Part shown: positions 26,498 through 35,304 of the stretch, piece by piece | Position numbering within the stretch: position 1 is the first letter of the stretch | Layout: the number at the start of each line of letters is the position of its first letter | NCBI GenBank assembly: GCA_965215715.1 | Contig: OZ244129.1 | Location: forward strand, 1,674,001 to 1,738,000 | Direction: 5' to 3' | DNA: 64,000 nt | Source: HXMU1428-3 sp965215715 | GTDB taxonomy: Bacteria; Pseudomonadota; Alphaproteobacteria; Rhizobiales; HXMU1428-3 | Translations under genes and position numbers: made by a program | Notes under the pieces: generated by a model | What the model was told of the DNA's origin: nothing | What the model saw: only the letters and a program-made list of their open reading frames with translations | Database searches by the model: none

Positions 26498-29455
26498 GTG
26501 GCCAAAAGCATATCCGTGCGCGGGGCACGTGAACATAATCTAAAAAACGTCTCCATTGAGCTGCCTAGGGAAAAACTCATCGTTTTTACTGGCCCTTCTG
26601 GCTCTGGTAAGTCTTCGCTGGCTTTTGACACCATTTATGCTGAAGGCCAACGGCGCTATGTGGAAAGCTTGTCTGCCTATGCGCGCCAATTTTTAGAGAT
26701 GATGCAAAAGCCCGATGTGGATGCCATTGACGGGCTCTCGCCGGCCATTTCCATTGAGCAAAAAACCACTTCGAAAAACCCACGCTCAACCGTTGGCACC
26801 GTGACGGAGATTTATGACTATTTGCGGCTTTTGTTTGCTCGGGTTGGTATCCCCTATTCTCCCACCACTGGCTTGCCGATTACCAGCCAAACCGTGACCC
26901 AAATGGTGGATCAGGTTATGACACTGGATGAGGGGACCAGGGCCTATTTGTTGGCCCCGATAATTCGTGGGCGCAAAGGGGAATATAGAAAGGAATTTGC
27001 AGACCTGATGAAACGAGGGTTTCAGAGGGTGAAAGTGGATGGTACTTTTTATGAAATTGGCGATGTGCCGGCTTTGGATAAAAAATACAAGCATGACATT
27101 GATGTGGTGGTGGACCGGCTTGTGGTGCGCGATGATATTGCCACGCGTTTGGCTGACAGTTTGGAGACCGCGCTTGAGTTGGCTGATGGGTTGGCGATTT
27201 TGGAAATGGCCGACATCAAGGAGGGGGAAAAAGAAGCTGAGCGGTTGGTGTTTTCTGCCAATTTTGCATGCCCGGTTTCTGGTTTTACCATTGAAGAGAT
27301 TGAGCCGCGCTTGTTTTCCTTTAACAACCCGTTTGGTGCCTGCCCGCAATGTGATGGGCTTGGCACACAATTAAAGTTTGAAGCTGATTTGGTTATCCCG
27401 AACCCGAAATTAAGTTTGGAAGATGGGGCCATTCAGCCTTGGGCCAAAACGGGCAATACTTCACCTTATTATGCACAAACCTTGGAGGCGATTTGCCGTC
27501 ATTTTAAGGTGCGCATGAATGTAGCTTGGGAAAAACTGCCGAAAAAAGTGCGCGATGTGGTGCTTTATGGGTCGGGTGAAGAAGAGATCTCTTTTCGCTA
27601 TGAAGAGGGCACGCGCAGCTTTAAAACCAAAAAGCCCTTTGAAGGGGTGATCAACAATATTGATCGGCGCTGGCGCGAGACTGAATCCAATTGGGTGCGC
27701 GAGGAACTGTCTCGCTTTCAGTCAGCTCAGCCTTGCATGCATTGCGGCGGGGCGCGGCTCAAACCGCAAGCCTTGGCGGTGAAAATTCATGACCAGCACA
27801 TTGGTGACATTTCGTTTATGTCGATCAAGGAAGCATTGGTATGGGCCAACAATTTACCAAAGCATTTGTCCAAAAAACAGTTGGAAATCGCAGAGCGGAT
27901 CTTGAAAGAGATTAAAGAGCGATTGGCGTTTTTAAATGATGTCGGGCTGGAATATTTATCCCTTTCGCGCAACTCCGGCACGCTTTCGGGCGGGGAAAGC
28001 CAGCGCATTCGCCTGGCCTCACAAATTGGCAGCGGGCTCACCGGTGTGCTTTATGTGCTTGATGAGCCCTCGATTGGTTTGCATCAACGCGACAATGCCA
28101 GGCTGTTGGAAACCTTGAAGAATTTGCGCGACCTTGGCAACACCGTGATTGTGGTTGAGCATGATGAAGATGCGATTTTAAACGCTGATTTTGTGGTTGA
28201 TATTGGCCCGAAGGCCGGCGTGCATGGCGGGGAAATTGTGGCCAATGGCACACCGAAGAAAATTATGTCGGCCAAATCAAGCATCACTGGGCAATATTTA
28301 ACGGGCAAGAAATTTATCGCCCCGCCAGCCCAGCGCCGGGCGCCTGATCCGACCCGGCAAATAACTGTGGTTGGTGCTAAAGAGAATAATTTAAAAAATG
28401 TAACCGCCAGTTTGCCGCTGGGCTTGTTTACGTGTGTTACGGGTGTGTCTGGGGGTGGCAAATCAACCTTTTTGATTGAAACCTTGTATAAGGCAACAGC
28501 ACGCCATTTGAACAATTCGCGCCACATTCCTGGTGAGCATGACAAGATAGAGGGATTGGAACAGCTCGATAAGATTATTGATATTGACCAGTCCCCGATT
28601 GGGCGCACGCCGCGCTCAAACCCTGCGACCTATACTGGCGCGTTCACCCATATCCGGGATTGGTTTGCAGGGCTGCCTGAGGCCAAGGCCCGTGGGTATA
28701 AGCCAGGGCGGTTTTCGTTTAACGTGAAAGGCGGACGGTGTGAGGCGTGCCAGGGTGATGGGGTGATCAAGATTGAGATGCATTTCTTGCCTGATATTTA
28801 TGTCACCTGTGATCAATGCCAGGGCAAGCGCTATAACCGGGAAACGCTGGAGGTTAAGTTCAAAGACAAATCGATCGCAGACATTTTGGACATGACGGTT
28901 GAAGAAGGGGTGACATTTTTTAAAGCCGTGCCTGCGGTGCGCGATAAGTTGGAAACGCTTAACCGGGTCGGCTTGAGTTATATTAAGATTGGCCAGCAAG
29001 CGACCACCTTGTCTGGCGGTGAGGCGCAGCGGGTGAAGTTGGCCAAAGAGCTTTCCAAACGAGCAACGGGGCGCACCCTTTATATTTTGGATGAACCGAC
29101 AACGGGTTTGCATTTTGATGATGTGGCTAAATTATTAGAGGTGCTGCATGAGCTGGTGGACCAAGGCAACACAGTGGCGGTGATTGAGCATAATTTGGAA
29201 GTGATTAAAACAGCGGACTGGATCTTGGATTTGGGGCCAGAGGGGGGTGATGGGGGCGGTGAGATCGTCGCCCAAGGCACGCCTGAAGACGTGGTCAAGG
29301 TTAAGGCAAGCCATACGGGTGTGTTTTTAAAAGATTTGTTGGCACGCCGACCAGCGGCAAAACCCGCTAAAGGGCGGGCTAAACCGTCTTCGTCCAAACC
29401 TCAGGCCAAAAAAGCGCCGCGCAAACGCAAGACTCCGGTAAAGGTCAAATCATAA
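26498..29455 (+). CDS. uvrA: Excinuclease ABC subunit A
   Basis: UvrA, the damage-recognition ATPase of nucleotide excision repair, which acts as a dimer loading UvrB. At 985 residues it has two ABC modules. Walker A 1 is TGPSGSGKSSLAFDTIYAEG, and signature 1 is LSGGESQRIRLASQIGSGL. Walker A 2 is TGVSGGGKSTFLIETLY, and signature 2 is LSGGEAQRVKLAKELSK. The insertion zinc finger includes CPQCDGLG and CMHCGGARL, and the second zinc site CEACQGDGVIKIEMHFLPD with CDQCQGKRYN. The start is GTG with AAGGA upstream. The last 45 residues are a Lys/Pro/Ala-rich tail, longer than in E. coli UvrA and common in alphaproteobacteria. The neighbours are unrelated. Confidence 0.97.
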   Translation: MAKSISVRGAREHNLKNVSIELPREKLIVFTGPSGSGKSSLAFDTIYAEGQRRYVESLSAYARQFLEMMQKPDVDAIDGLSPAISIEQKTTSKNPRSTVGTVTEIYDYLRLLFARVGIPYSPTTGLPITSQTVTQMVDQVMTLDEGTRAYLLAPIIRGRKGEYRKEFADLMKRGFQRVKVDGTFYEIGDVPALDKKYKHDIDVVVDRLVVRDDIATRLADSLETALELADGLAILEMADIKEGEKEAERLVFSANFACPVSGFTIEEIEPRLFSFNNPFGACPQCDGLGTQLKFEADLVIPNPKLSLEDGAIQPWAKTGNTSPYYAQTLEAICRHFKVRMNVAWEKLPKKVRDVVLYGSGEEEISFRYEEGTRSFKTKKPFEGVINNIDRRWRETESNWVREELSRFQSAQPCMHCGGARLKPQALAVKIHDQHIGDISFMSIKEALVWANNLPKHLSKKQLEIAERILKEIKERLAFLNDVGLEYLSLSRNSGTLSGGESQRIRLASQIGSGLTGVLYVLDEPSIGLHQRDNARLLETLKNLRDLGNTVIVVEHDEDAILNADFVVDIGPKAGVHGGEIVANGTPKKIMSAKSSITGQYLTGKKFIAPPAQRRAPDPTRQITVVGAKENNLKNVTASLPLGLFTCVTGVSGGGKSTFLIETLYKATARHLNNSRHIPGEHDKIEGLEQLDKIIDIDQSPIGRTPRSNPATYTGAFTHIRDWFAGLPEAKARGYKPGRFSFNVKGGRCEACQGDGVIKIEMHFLPDIYVTCDQCQGKRYNRETLEVKFKDKSIADILDMTVEEGVTFFKAVPAVRDKLETLNRVGLSYIKIGQQATTLSGGEAQRVKLAKELSKRATGRTLYILDEPTTGLHFDDVAKLLEVLHELVDQGNTVAVIEHNLEVIKTADWILDLGPEGGDGGGEIVAQGTPEDVVKVKASHTGVFLKDLLARRPAAKPAKGRAKPSSSKPQAKKAPRKRKTPVKVKS

Positions 29456-29600
29456 GGTTGAATGTTAAGAATTTCTCATGATTGTCTTCATTGTATTTGC
29501 TAATCCCTTTATAAGGGGGATGTCTTGCAAAACATCTTGCTGCCATAACCGGAGCCGATTATCTTATTGAATATAAGTATAAATGAGGGAGGAGCTGTTT

Positions 29601-30188
29601 ATGCGCGTTTGGCTAAAAGCAGGGCAAAAAATTGTTTTTGCTTGTCTTATGTCTTTTGTCTTTTTATTAACTTTACCCTCACTTTTTGAGCCTGTTACAA
29701 CTCAGCAAGTGGCGGCCCATGGCCCGACACGCCAAAAAGTGACCAAAACAATTGAAATTAATGCCCCGCCGGAGAAGGTTTGGGCGGTTGTTGGTAATTT
29801 CCAGGATATGGGCTGGCACCCTGCTATTGAAAAAACAGAAGGGAAAGGCGGCAATGAGATTGACGCCACCCGGGTGCTTTTCTTAAAAGGGGGCGGCACA
29901 GTTGATGAGGTGCTTTATAAATATTCAGCTGAAAAAATGAGCTATGCCTATCGCATCACAAGGGTGGATGTGAAAGTGCTGCCTGTGACCAATTATTCTT
30001 CAAGCATTAGCGTTAAACCCGCTGAGGGGGGAAAATCTATTTTGCAGTGGAAAGGGGCTTTTTATCGTGGCTATCCGAATAATGACCCGCCACCGGAATT
30101 GAGTGATGAGGCTGCTGTTAAAACCATGTCTGGTGTTTATGAGGCTGGGATTGCTGCTGTTAAGGCAAAAATTGAAGGTGGGTCTTAA
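29601..30188 (+). CDS. MxaD-like periplasmic SRPBCC protein, copy 1
   Basis: An exported START-fold protein of about 195 residues. The signal helix is KIVFACLMSFVFLLTLPSLF; the mature part begins near HGPTRQKVTKTIEINAPPEK. The core VWAVVGNFQDMGWHPAIEKT, KGGNE and MSYAYRITRVDVKVLPVTNY follows the pattern of MxaD, a periplasmic protein linked to methanol dehydrogenase and its cytochrome. ATG 29601 is chosen because GGAGG lies 8 nt upstream; the more distal ATG overlaps this site. A close paralogue follows at 30440-31030 and a YVTN beta-propeller gene after that. The MxaD assignment is by recollection of the family pattern. Confidence 0.75.
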   Translation: MRVWLKAGQKIVFACLMSFVFLLTLPSLFEPVTTQQVAAHGPTRQKVTKTIEINAPPEKVWAVVGNFQDMGWHPAIEKTEGKGGNEIDATRVLFLKGGGTVDEVLYKYSAEKMSYAYRITRVDVKVLPVTNYSSSISVKPAEGGKSILQWKGAFYRGYPNNDPPPELSDEAAVKTMSGVYEAGIAAVKAKIEGGS

Positions 30189-30224
30189 AACGGTTTTTAA
30201 GTTTTAAGCTCAAGCATTTTTTGA

Positions 30225-30266
30225 AAAGCCAGTGGGTCATTATGTGGTCTTACTGGCTTTTTTTAT
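30225..30266 (+). terminator. Rho-independent terminator after the first MxaD-like gene
   Basis: Arms AAGCCAGT and ACTGGCTT enclose an 18-nt loop with weak internal pairing, followed by T7. It separates the two paralogous genes, so the second probably has its own promoter. Confidence 0.75.
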
Positions 30267-30316
30267 TCAACACGCTAAACTAAAAAGAAAAACTAGCATT
30301 GCTTATTTGGTTTTCA

Positions 30317-30364
30317 CTCTAGAGCATAATCTATTCTGATTGAATTCAATAGTATGCTCTAGAG
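30317..30364. repeat. Intergenic palindrome with 12-bp perfect ends
   Basis: CTCTAGAGCATA and TATGCTCTAGAG are exact reverse complements at the ends of a 48-bp element; inner bases CTATT/AATAG extend the stem past a 2-nt bulge. This looks like one of the short palindromic elements scattered in Hyphomicrobiales genomes. A second element follows immediately. Confidence 0.75.
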
Positions 30365-30377
30365 TCTTAATTTTGAC

Positions 30378-30420
30378 GCACAATTTTTCCGATCCTCGTT
30401 ACACTCAGGTCGGATTGTGC
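30378..30420. repeat. Second intergenic palindrome, ending close to a ribosome site
   Basis: GCACAAT and ATTGTGC arms, with CCGATCC/GGTCGG pairing inside, form a stem-loop that ends 6 nt before the GGAGG of the second MxaD-like gene. It could affect initiation or mRNA stability of that gene. Confidence 0.65.
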
Positions 30421-30439
30421 TCTAGGGAGGAGATGTTTG

Positions 30440-31030
30440 ATGAGTAATACTTTTAAGGAGATGAACAACACACCTTTTGTTTGTTTTTTGTCTGTTGCTG
30501 TTTTCCTTATGCTCGCACCGCTGCTTATCAGCATGAACGTGCAGAAAGCCAACGCCATGTTTGGCCCTAGCCGACAAAACGTTACCAAAACAGTTGAAAT
30601 TAATGCCCCGCCAGAAAAGGTTTGGACCATTGTGAAAAATTTTCATGACATGAGCTGGCACCCTGCAGTTGAAAAAACAGAAGGGGATGGTGGCAACACT
30701 GTTGGGGCTAAGCGGGTTCTCGTATTAAAGGGAGGGGGCAAAGTTTTTGAACAACTTTCTGATTATTCAGCTGAAATGATGAGCTATTCTTATCGTATTA
30801 CCGAGGTTGATGTGAAGGTGCTGCCTGTTACTAAATATTCTTCCAGCATAAGCGTTCGTGCCAGTGATACAGGGACAACTGTTCTAGAATGGAAGGGCGG
30901 ATTTTTTCGCGGCTTTCCCAATAATAACCCACCGCCTGAGCTCAATGATCAGGCTGCTGTTGAGACGATGTCTGGTGTCTACCTGGCAGGACTTGAAGCT
31001 GTGAAGAAAAAAATTGAAAGTGGTTCATGA
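30440..31030 (+). CDS. MxaD-like periplasmic SRPBCC protein, copy 2
   Basis: An exported paralogue of the 29601-30188 product, 196 residues. The signal peptide is FVCFLSVAVFLMLAPLLISM; the mature part begins near MFGPSRQNVTKTVEINAPPE. The core VWTIVKNFHDMSWHPAVEKT, MMSYSYRITEVDVKVLPVTK and FFRGFPNNNPPPELND aligns with copy 1 without gaps over most of its length, so the two arose by tandem duplication. GGAGG lies 9 nt before ATG 30440. The stop codon overlaps the start of the beta-propeller gene (ATGA), so they are translationally coupled. The role is inferred to be assistance to a periplasmic oxidoreductase. Confidence 0.75.
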   Translation: MSNTFKEMNNTPFVCFLSVAVFLMLAPLLISMNVQKANAMFGPSRQNVTKTVEINAPPEKVWTIVKNFHDMSWHPAVEKTEGDGGNTVGAKRVLVLKGGGKVFEQLSDYSAEMMSYSYRITEVDVKVLPVTKYSSSISVRASDTGTTVLEWKGGFFRGFPNNNPPPELNDQAAVETMSGVYLAGLEAVKKKIESGS

Positions 31031-32016
31031 CCGCTTTTTTAAAATCTCGCACAATTTTAGGACCAATGGGGCCATGTTCACTGGCGTTGACAACGGCCCT
31101 GTCGCTGCTTTGCTGTTTTGCTTCCTCGCTTTTAGCTGGTGAGGCTTATGTCACCAACCAATCTTCTGAAACAGTGACGGTCATTGATTTAAAGTCTTTC
31201 AAGCGTGTGAAAACCATTGCGGTGGGGGGCAAGCCTGCTGGTATTGTGGTGAGTAAAGATGGGCGTTGGGCCTATGTGGCCAGCCCTGAAGGGAAATTTG
31301 TTTCTAAAATTAATACCACTACCAACAAAATTGAAAAACGCATTGCCTTAAAAGGGGGGCCTTTGGGCATTGCTGTTCACCCAAGTGGGGCCCCGCTTTA
31401 TGTTGCTGATTGGTATGAGCACCGGATTTTTGTGATTGATCCTGAAACAGGCCTTGTTCAACACGAAATTGCTGTTGGGCACTCCCCTTCTGGGCTGGAT
31501 GTTAGCCCAGATGGTCAATCTTTGCTGTCAGCTGATCGTGATAGCAATCAGGTTTCCATGATTAATACACAGACTTTAAAGGTGAAGGCGCGCATCAAGG
31601 TGGGAACGCGGCCCTTTGGCATCACGATTAATGATGAGGGGACAAGGGCTTACACAGCCAATGTGAAAAGCAATGATGTTTCTGTACTTGACCTTGAGGC
31701 AAAAAAGGTGATTGCCACAGTGAGGGTGGGTGAGCGGCCTTATGCCATTGCCATTGCGGGGGGTAAGTTGTTTGTTACTGATCAGTATAGTGAAACTGTG
31801 AGTGTGCTGGATGAAAAGAGCCTTAAACTGTTGAAAAAAATAGATGTTGGGGAATATCCAGAAGGAATTGCTACAGGCCCTGAAGGGCAATTTGTGTATG
31901 TGGCTTGCTGGTTTTCGAACGTCTTAATGCGCATTGATGTCAATAGTTTAGAGGTCACGGGTGAGGCAGAAACTGACGATGGCCCGCGTGCTTTTGGGCG
32001 ATTTATCAAAAAATAA
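31027..32016 (+). CDS. Periplasmic YVTN-family beta-propeller protein
   Basis: An exported beta-propeller of 329 residues. After a signal peptide (ALTTALSLLCCFASSLLAGE) there are about seven YVTN-type blades of about 42 residues each, for example AYVTNQSSETVTVIDLKSFK, LYVADWYEHRIFVIDPETG and FVTDQYSETVSVLDEKSLK. In each blade a conserved V-x-V-G-x-x-P-x-G/A-I segment joins strands. Such proteins sit next to PQQ-dependent alcohol dehydrogenases in many methylotrophs and ethanol oxidisers. Its start overlaps the stop of an MxaD-like gene by ATGA, so both form one unit. A docking or scaffold role is inferred; no catalytic residues are apparent. Confidence 0.85.
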   Translation: MTAFLKSRTILGPMGPCSLALTTALSLLCCFASSLLAGEAYVTNQSSETVTVIDLKSFKRVKTIAVGGKPAGIVVSKDGRWAYVASPEGKFVSKINTTTNKIEKRIALKGGPLGIAVHPSGAPLYVADWYEHRIFVIDPETGLVQHEIAVGHSPSGLDVSPDGQSLLSADRDSNQVSMINTQTLKVKARIKVGTRPFGITINDEGTRAYTANVKSNDVSVLDLEAKKVIATVRVGERPYAIAIAGGKLFVTDQYSETVSVLDEKSLKLLKKIDVGEYPEGIATGPEGQFVYVACWFSNVLMRIDVNSLEVTGEAETDDGPRAFGRFIKK

Positions 32017-32147
32017 GGGACTTGCATTTGCGCTCATCTTGCCCAAAATGAGCAAAATTAACCGTAATTGGCATGAAACTGCCTTATTGATAAGGCAAAC
32101 AAGCCAGCTGGACTTAATTTTTAGCAGTTACAAAAGCAGGCAAATTT

Positions 32148-34301
32148 ATGAGGCATTTTTTCCCTTCAGCTTTGGTGCTGACACCTTTCTTGGTTCTCGC
32201 GTTAAACGTGGCAACTGAAGCGGGACCACAAAGCGCTTTGGCACGAACCAGCACAAAAGTGCCCTTGCCTCTTAAAAAACCCTCATCAGAAAAACAAGCT
32301 GCCAAGGAACAAGCACCAGAAAAAGACAAATTAGAGCTTGAAGGTGAGCTGGCTGGGCTAAATGAGTTGGCCATTGGCAAAAGTGAACAACAAACGCTGT
32401 CTGACGCCATAAAGGCGATTTATAAAAATAAGATCAGTGCTGCGCGCCAGCATAAAGCAAAGCTTGATCATCCGATTTCAAAAAAGCTGGTGGAGTGGTA
32501 TACGCTGCGCTCTGGTGATGTTGCTCATGATACAAAATCCTTAAACAAATTTTTAAAGGCCAACCCGGGGTGGCCAAGTCGCACCCGGCTGCAAGCCAAG
32601 ATTGAAAGAAACTATTTAAATCAGAGCCATCCTGCCAAAGAAACGGTTGCCTATTTTCAAATTTTCAAACCCAAGACCAAGGCCGGGACAATTGCTTATG
32701 CCAAAGCTTTGTTAGAAATGGGTGAAAAAGACAAAGCGATTAAGCTTATACGCGCGACCTATCAAAACCCTGGGCTTTCCAATCATCTTGAAAAAGTCAT
32801 TATGGCCAAATACGCCTCTCATTTGCGCCCGCTTGATCATAAAATTCGGGTTGACCGGTTGTTATATCAAGACCGGCGGGCCAAGATTGCCAAAGCTTTG
32901 CGGGCGGCAAAGCGTTTGGGCAAGGCTGAGCAACAGGCTGCGCAATTTCGCGCTGCGGTTATTCGCAGGCGCCATGGCGGGGCCAAGAAATTACTGGCCA
33001 AGCTTGATCCACAAGTTAAAAACCAACCTGGGGTTTATTTGGCCCGCGTGCAACTTGCCCGGCGCTCGAAAAATTCAAAACGGGCTGCGCAACTGCTTGC
33101 AGATTCCAAGTTTAAAGCCCAAGACATTCATGACAAAGATGAATGGTGGATTGAGCGGCGTGTGAACACACGGGCGGCGATTAACGATCAAAATTATAAA
33201 ACGGCTTATAAAATTGCTAGCAATCATGAGAACCCTTCGGTTAATCGCTATAAGGAAGCTGAGTTTCTAAGTGGGTGGCTGGCATTGCGTTATTTAAATA
33301 ACCCGAACTTGGCAGAACAGCATTTTGAAAAATTTAAAAAGGCAGCTGATGGACCGCGCAGTAAATCCAAGTCTGCTTATTGGTTGGGCCGGGCGCAGAA
33401 GGCTTTGAAAAAACAAGAACAATCCCAAGCTAATTTTGGTGAAAGTGCGTCCTTTTTTAACACTTATTATGGCCAATTGGCGGCCTATGAGCTGGATGAT
33501 AAAAAGGCACAAATTACCATTCCGGACTTGCCACAAATCACACCTGACATTGCCAAGCATTTTGTTGACAGAGATGAAATCCAGGCTCTTGTGATTGCCC
33601 ATCAGGCTGGTCAAACTTCTTTGGTGCGCCAGTTTTTTGCTCATCTGCGTTATCACCTTTCTGACCCGGCTGAATTGCGGTTGCTGGCAGAACTTGCTGC
33701 CAGTTTTGGGTATAATCAAAGCACGGTGCGCATTGGCAAAACCGCAATGTCGCAAAACATACCATTGACAGAATATGCCTATCCTGTGCGGTTTATGCCG
33801 AACTACAAACCGTTGCGCAGCGTACCTGAACAGGCCATTGTTTATTCTATTGCGCGCCAGGAAAGTGAATTTAATTATCAGATTAAAAGCCGGGCTGGTG
33901 CGCGCGGACTCTTACAAGTGATGCCTGGGACCTTACGGCATGTTGCGCGTAAATATCGCATTAAGCATCAAACCGCTTGGTTGACACAAAAGCCGGCCTT
34001 TAATGCCAAAATTGGCAGCGCATATATTGGGGACCGGCATGATGAATTTGGCGGCTCTTATATTATGACTTTTGCTGGGTTTAACGCAGGGCCTGGCCGG
34101 GTGCGCCAATGGGTGCGTAAATTTGGGGACCCACGTTCGAAACATGTTGACCCGATTGATTGGGTTGAGCGCATACCGTTTACGGAAACGCGTAATTATG
34201 TGCAAAAGGTTTTGGCCAATTTACAAGTTTACCGGGCACGGTTGGCAAACGGGAAATCTGTGATAAAAAGCCATCAAGACTTGTATCGCGGGAAGTTTTA
34301 A
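32148..34301 (+). CDS. slt: Soluble lytic murein transglycosylase
   Basis: A periplasmic lytic transglycosylase of 717 residues that cleaves glycan strands, leaving 1,6-anhydro-muramic ends. A signal peptide (FFPSALVLTPFLVLALNVA) precedes a low-complexity linker, then a long alpha-superhelical U domain of TPR-like helices (about 90-540). The C-terminal catalytic domain contains IARQESEFNYQIKSRAGARG with the catalytic Glu, then LLQVMPGT and TFAGFNAGPGRVRQWVRKFG. The closing WVERIPFTETRNYVQKVLAN is diagnostic of Slt70-type family 1A enzymes. The gene stands alone between the beta-propeller and hydrolase genes. Confidence 0.94.
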   Translation: MRHFFPSALVLTPFLVLALNVATEAGPQSALARTSTKVPLPLKKPSSEKQAAKEQAPEKDKLELEGELAGLNELAIGKSEQQTLSDAIKAIYKNKISAARQHKAKLDHPISKKLVEWYTLRSGDVAHDTKSLNKFLKANPGWPSRTRLQAKIERNYLNQSHPAKETVAYFQIFKPKTKAGTIAYAKALLEMGEKDKAIKLIRATYQNPGLSNHLEKVIMAKYASHLRPLDHKIRVDRLLYQDRRAKIAKALRAAKRLGKAEQQAAQFRAAVIRRRHGGAKKLLAKLDPQVKNQPGVYLARVQLARRSKNSKRAAQLLADSKFKAQDIHDKDEWWIERRVNTRAAINDQNYKTAYKIASNHENPSVNRYKEAEFLSGWLALRYLNNPNLAEQHFEKFKKAADGPRSKSKSAYWLGRAQKALKKQEQSQANFGESASFFNTYYGQLAAYELDDKKAQITIPDLPQITPDIAKHFVDRDEIQALVIAHQAGQTSLVRQFFAHLRYHLSDPAELRLLAELAASFGYNQSTVRIGKTAMSQNIPLTEYAYPVRFMPNYKPLRSVPEQAIVYSIARQESEFNYQIKSRAGARGLLQVMPGTLRHVARKYRIKHQTAWLTQKPAFNAKIGSAYIGDRHDEFGGSYIMTFAGFNAGPGRVRQWVRKFGDPRSKHVDPIDWVERIPFTETRNYVQKVLANLQVYRARLANGKSVIKSHQDLYRGKF

Positions 34302-34367
34302 AAGGGAACAGAGAGCTTTTTTTATCCAAAAGCTGGCACAGCTTGAAAGAAGCTAAAATAAGGGCCT

Positions 34368-35273
34368 ATGGCGTTAGCAGATCAGTTAAGCCTTCAATCT
34401 TGGCATGACATTCACTTTACGAGCTATGATGGCATTTCGCTTTATGGCCGGCACTACCCTGGTGAAGCGCACCGGCGCCCTTTGTTGTGCCTTGCCAATA
34501 TTACTGAGAACAGCCGTTCGTTTGACCCGCTTGCTCAGGCGATTTCGACCCATGAGCAAGGTCAGCACCCGGTTTATACGCTTGACTTTCGTGGTCGCGG
34601 CCTTTCTGAAAATGATCCGAATTGGAAAAACTATACCCCGATGATTGAGATGCTCGATGTCATCAATTTTATGGCGCTTAATCGTTTGCATCGGCCTGTT
34701 ATTTTGGCTACAGGCTGGAGCGGGGTCATCGTGATGATGATGGCGGTTATGCATAGTGCCATGCTTGGCCCGGTGATTTTTAATGACACGGGGCCAAAAT
34801 TAGAAACCAATGGCCTTATTCGCGCGCAAGCTTTCATTGGGCGTTTGCCGGTGCCCTCAAGTTGGCGCAAAGCGGCTGAGCAAATTAAAGAGCTGAACAA
34901 AAATAATTTTACTGATCTGACGCAAGATGATTGGTTACGCCTTGCTCACCAACAATATAATGAGGTTGAGGGGCGCCCACATACCGCTTATGACGCTAAC
35001 CTAGAAAAGTCACTCATGATGGTTGATGTAACCAAGGGGACCCCGACGATGTGGGAGCAATTTGATGCTTTGAACCATGTTCCTATTTTGGCCATTCGCG
35101 GGGAAAATTCTGACGTTTTGTCTAAGAAGACATTGGAAGATATGTTTTATCGCCACCCTAATTTGCAAATGTTCACCGTTGCCAATGAGGGGCATGCGCC
35201 GCGCCTTGATGATGACTTGTCTATTGAACGCATTCGCCTATTTTTAGAAAAAAATGACGATCATTTGGCTTAA
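34368..35273 (+). CDS. Alpha/beta hydrolase
   Basis: A cytoplasmic alpha/beta-hydrolase-fold protein of 301 residues. Landmarks: DGISLYGRHYPGEAHRRPLL, the oxyanion-side YTLDFRGRGLSENDPNWKNY, the nucleophile elbow in ILATGWSGVIVMMM with Ser in GWSG-V rather than the usual GxSxG, a candidate acidic residue in AIRGENSDVLSKKTL, and the catalytic His in NEGHAPRLDD. The last Gly of the elbow is replaced by Val, which still occurs in some active families. Substrate unknown. AAGGG precedes the ATG by 3 nt. It may be co-transcribed with slt, 66 bp upstream. Confidence 0.85.
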   Translation: MALADQLSLQSWHDIHFTSYDGISLYGRHYPGEAHRRPLLCLANITENSRSFDPLAQAISTHEQGQHPVYTLDFRGRGLSENDPNWKNYTPMIEMLDVINFMALNRLHRPVILATGWSGVIVMMMAVMHSAMLGPVIFNDTGPKLETNGLIRAQAFIGRLPVPSSWRKAAEQIKELNKNNFTDLTQDDWLRLAHQQYNEVEGRPHTAYDANLEKSLMMVDVTKGTPTMWEQFDALNHVPILAIRGENSDVLSKKTLEDMFYRHPNLQMFTVANEGHAPRLDDDLSIERIRLFLEKNDDHLA

Positions 35274-35304
35274 CAACTGGCCTCCCCCCTGTGGTTGATA
35301 AGGG

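Noticed and set aside
26586..29397. Several antisense frames over uvrA
   Set aside because: Opposite-strand shadows of a fully intact uvrA; none has a recognisable domain.
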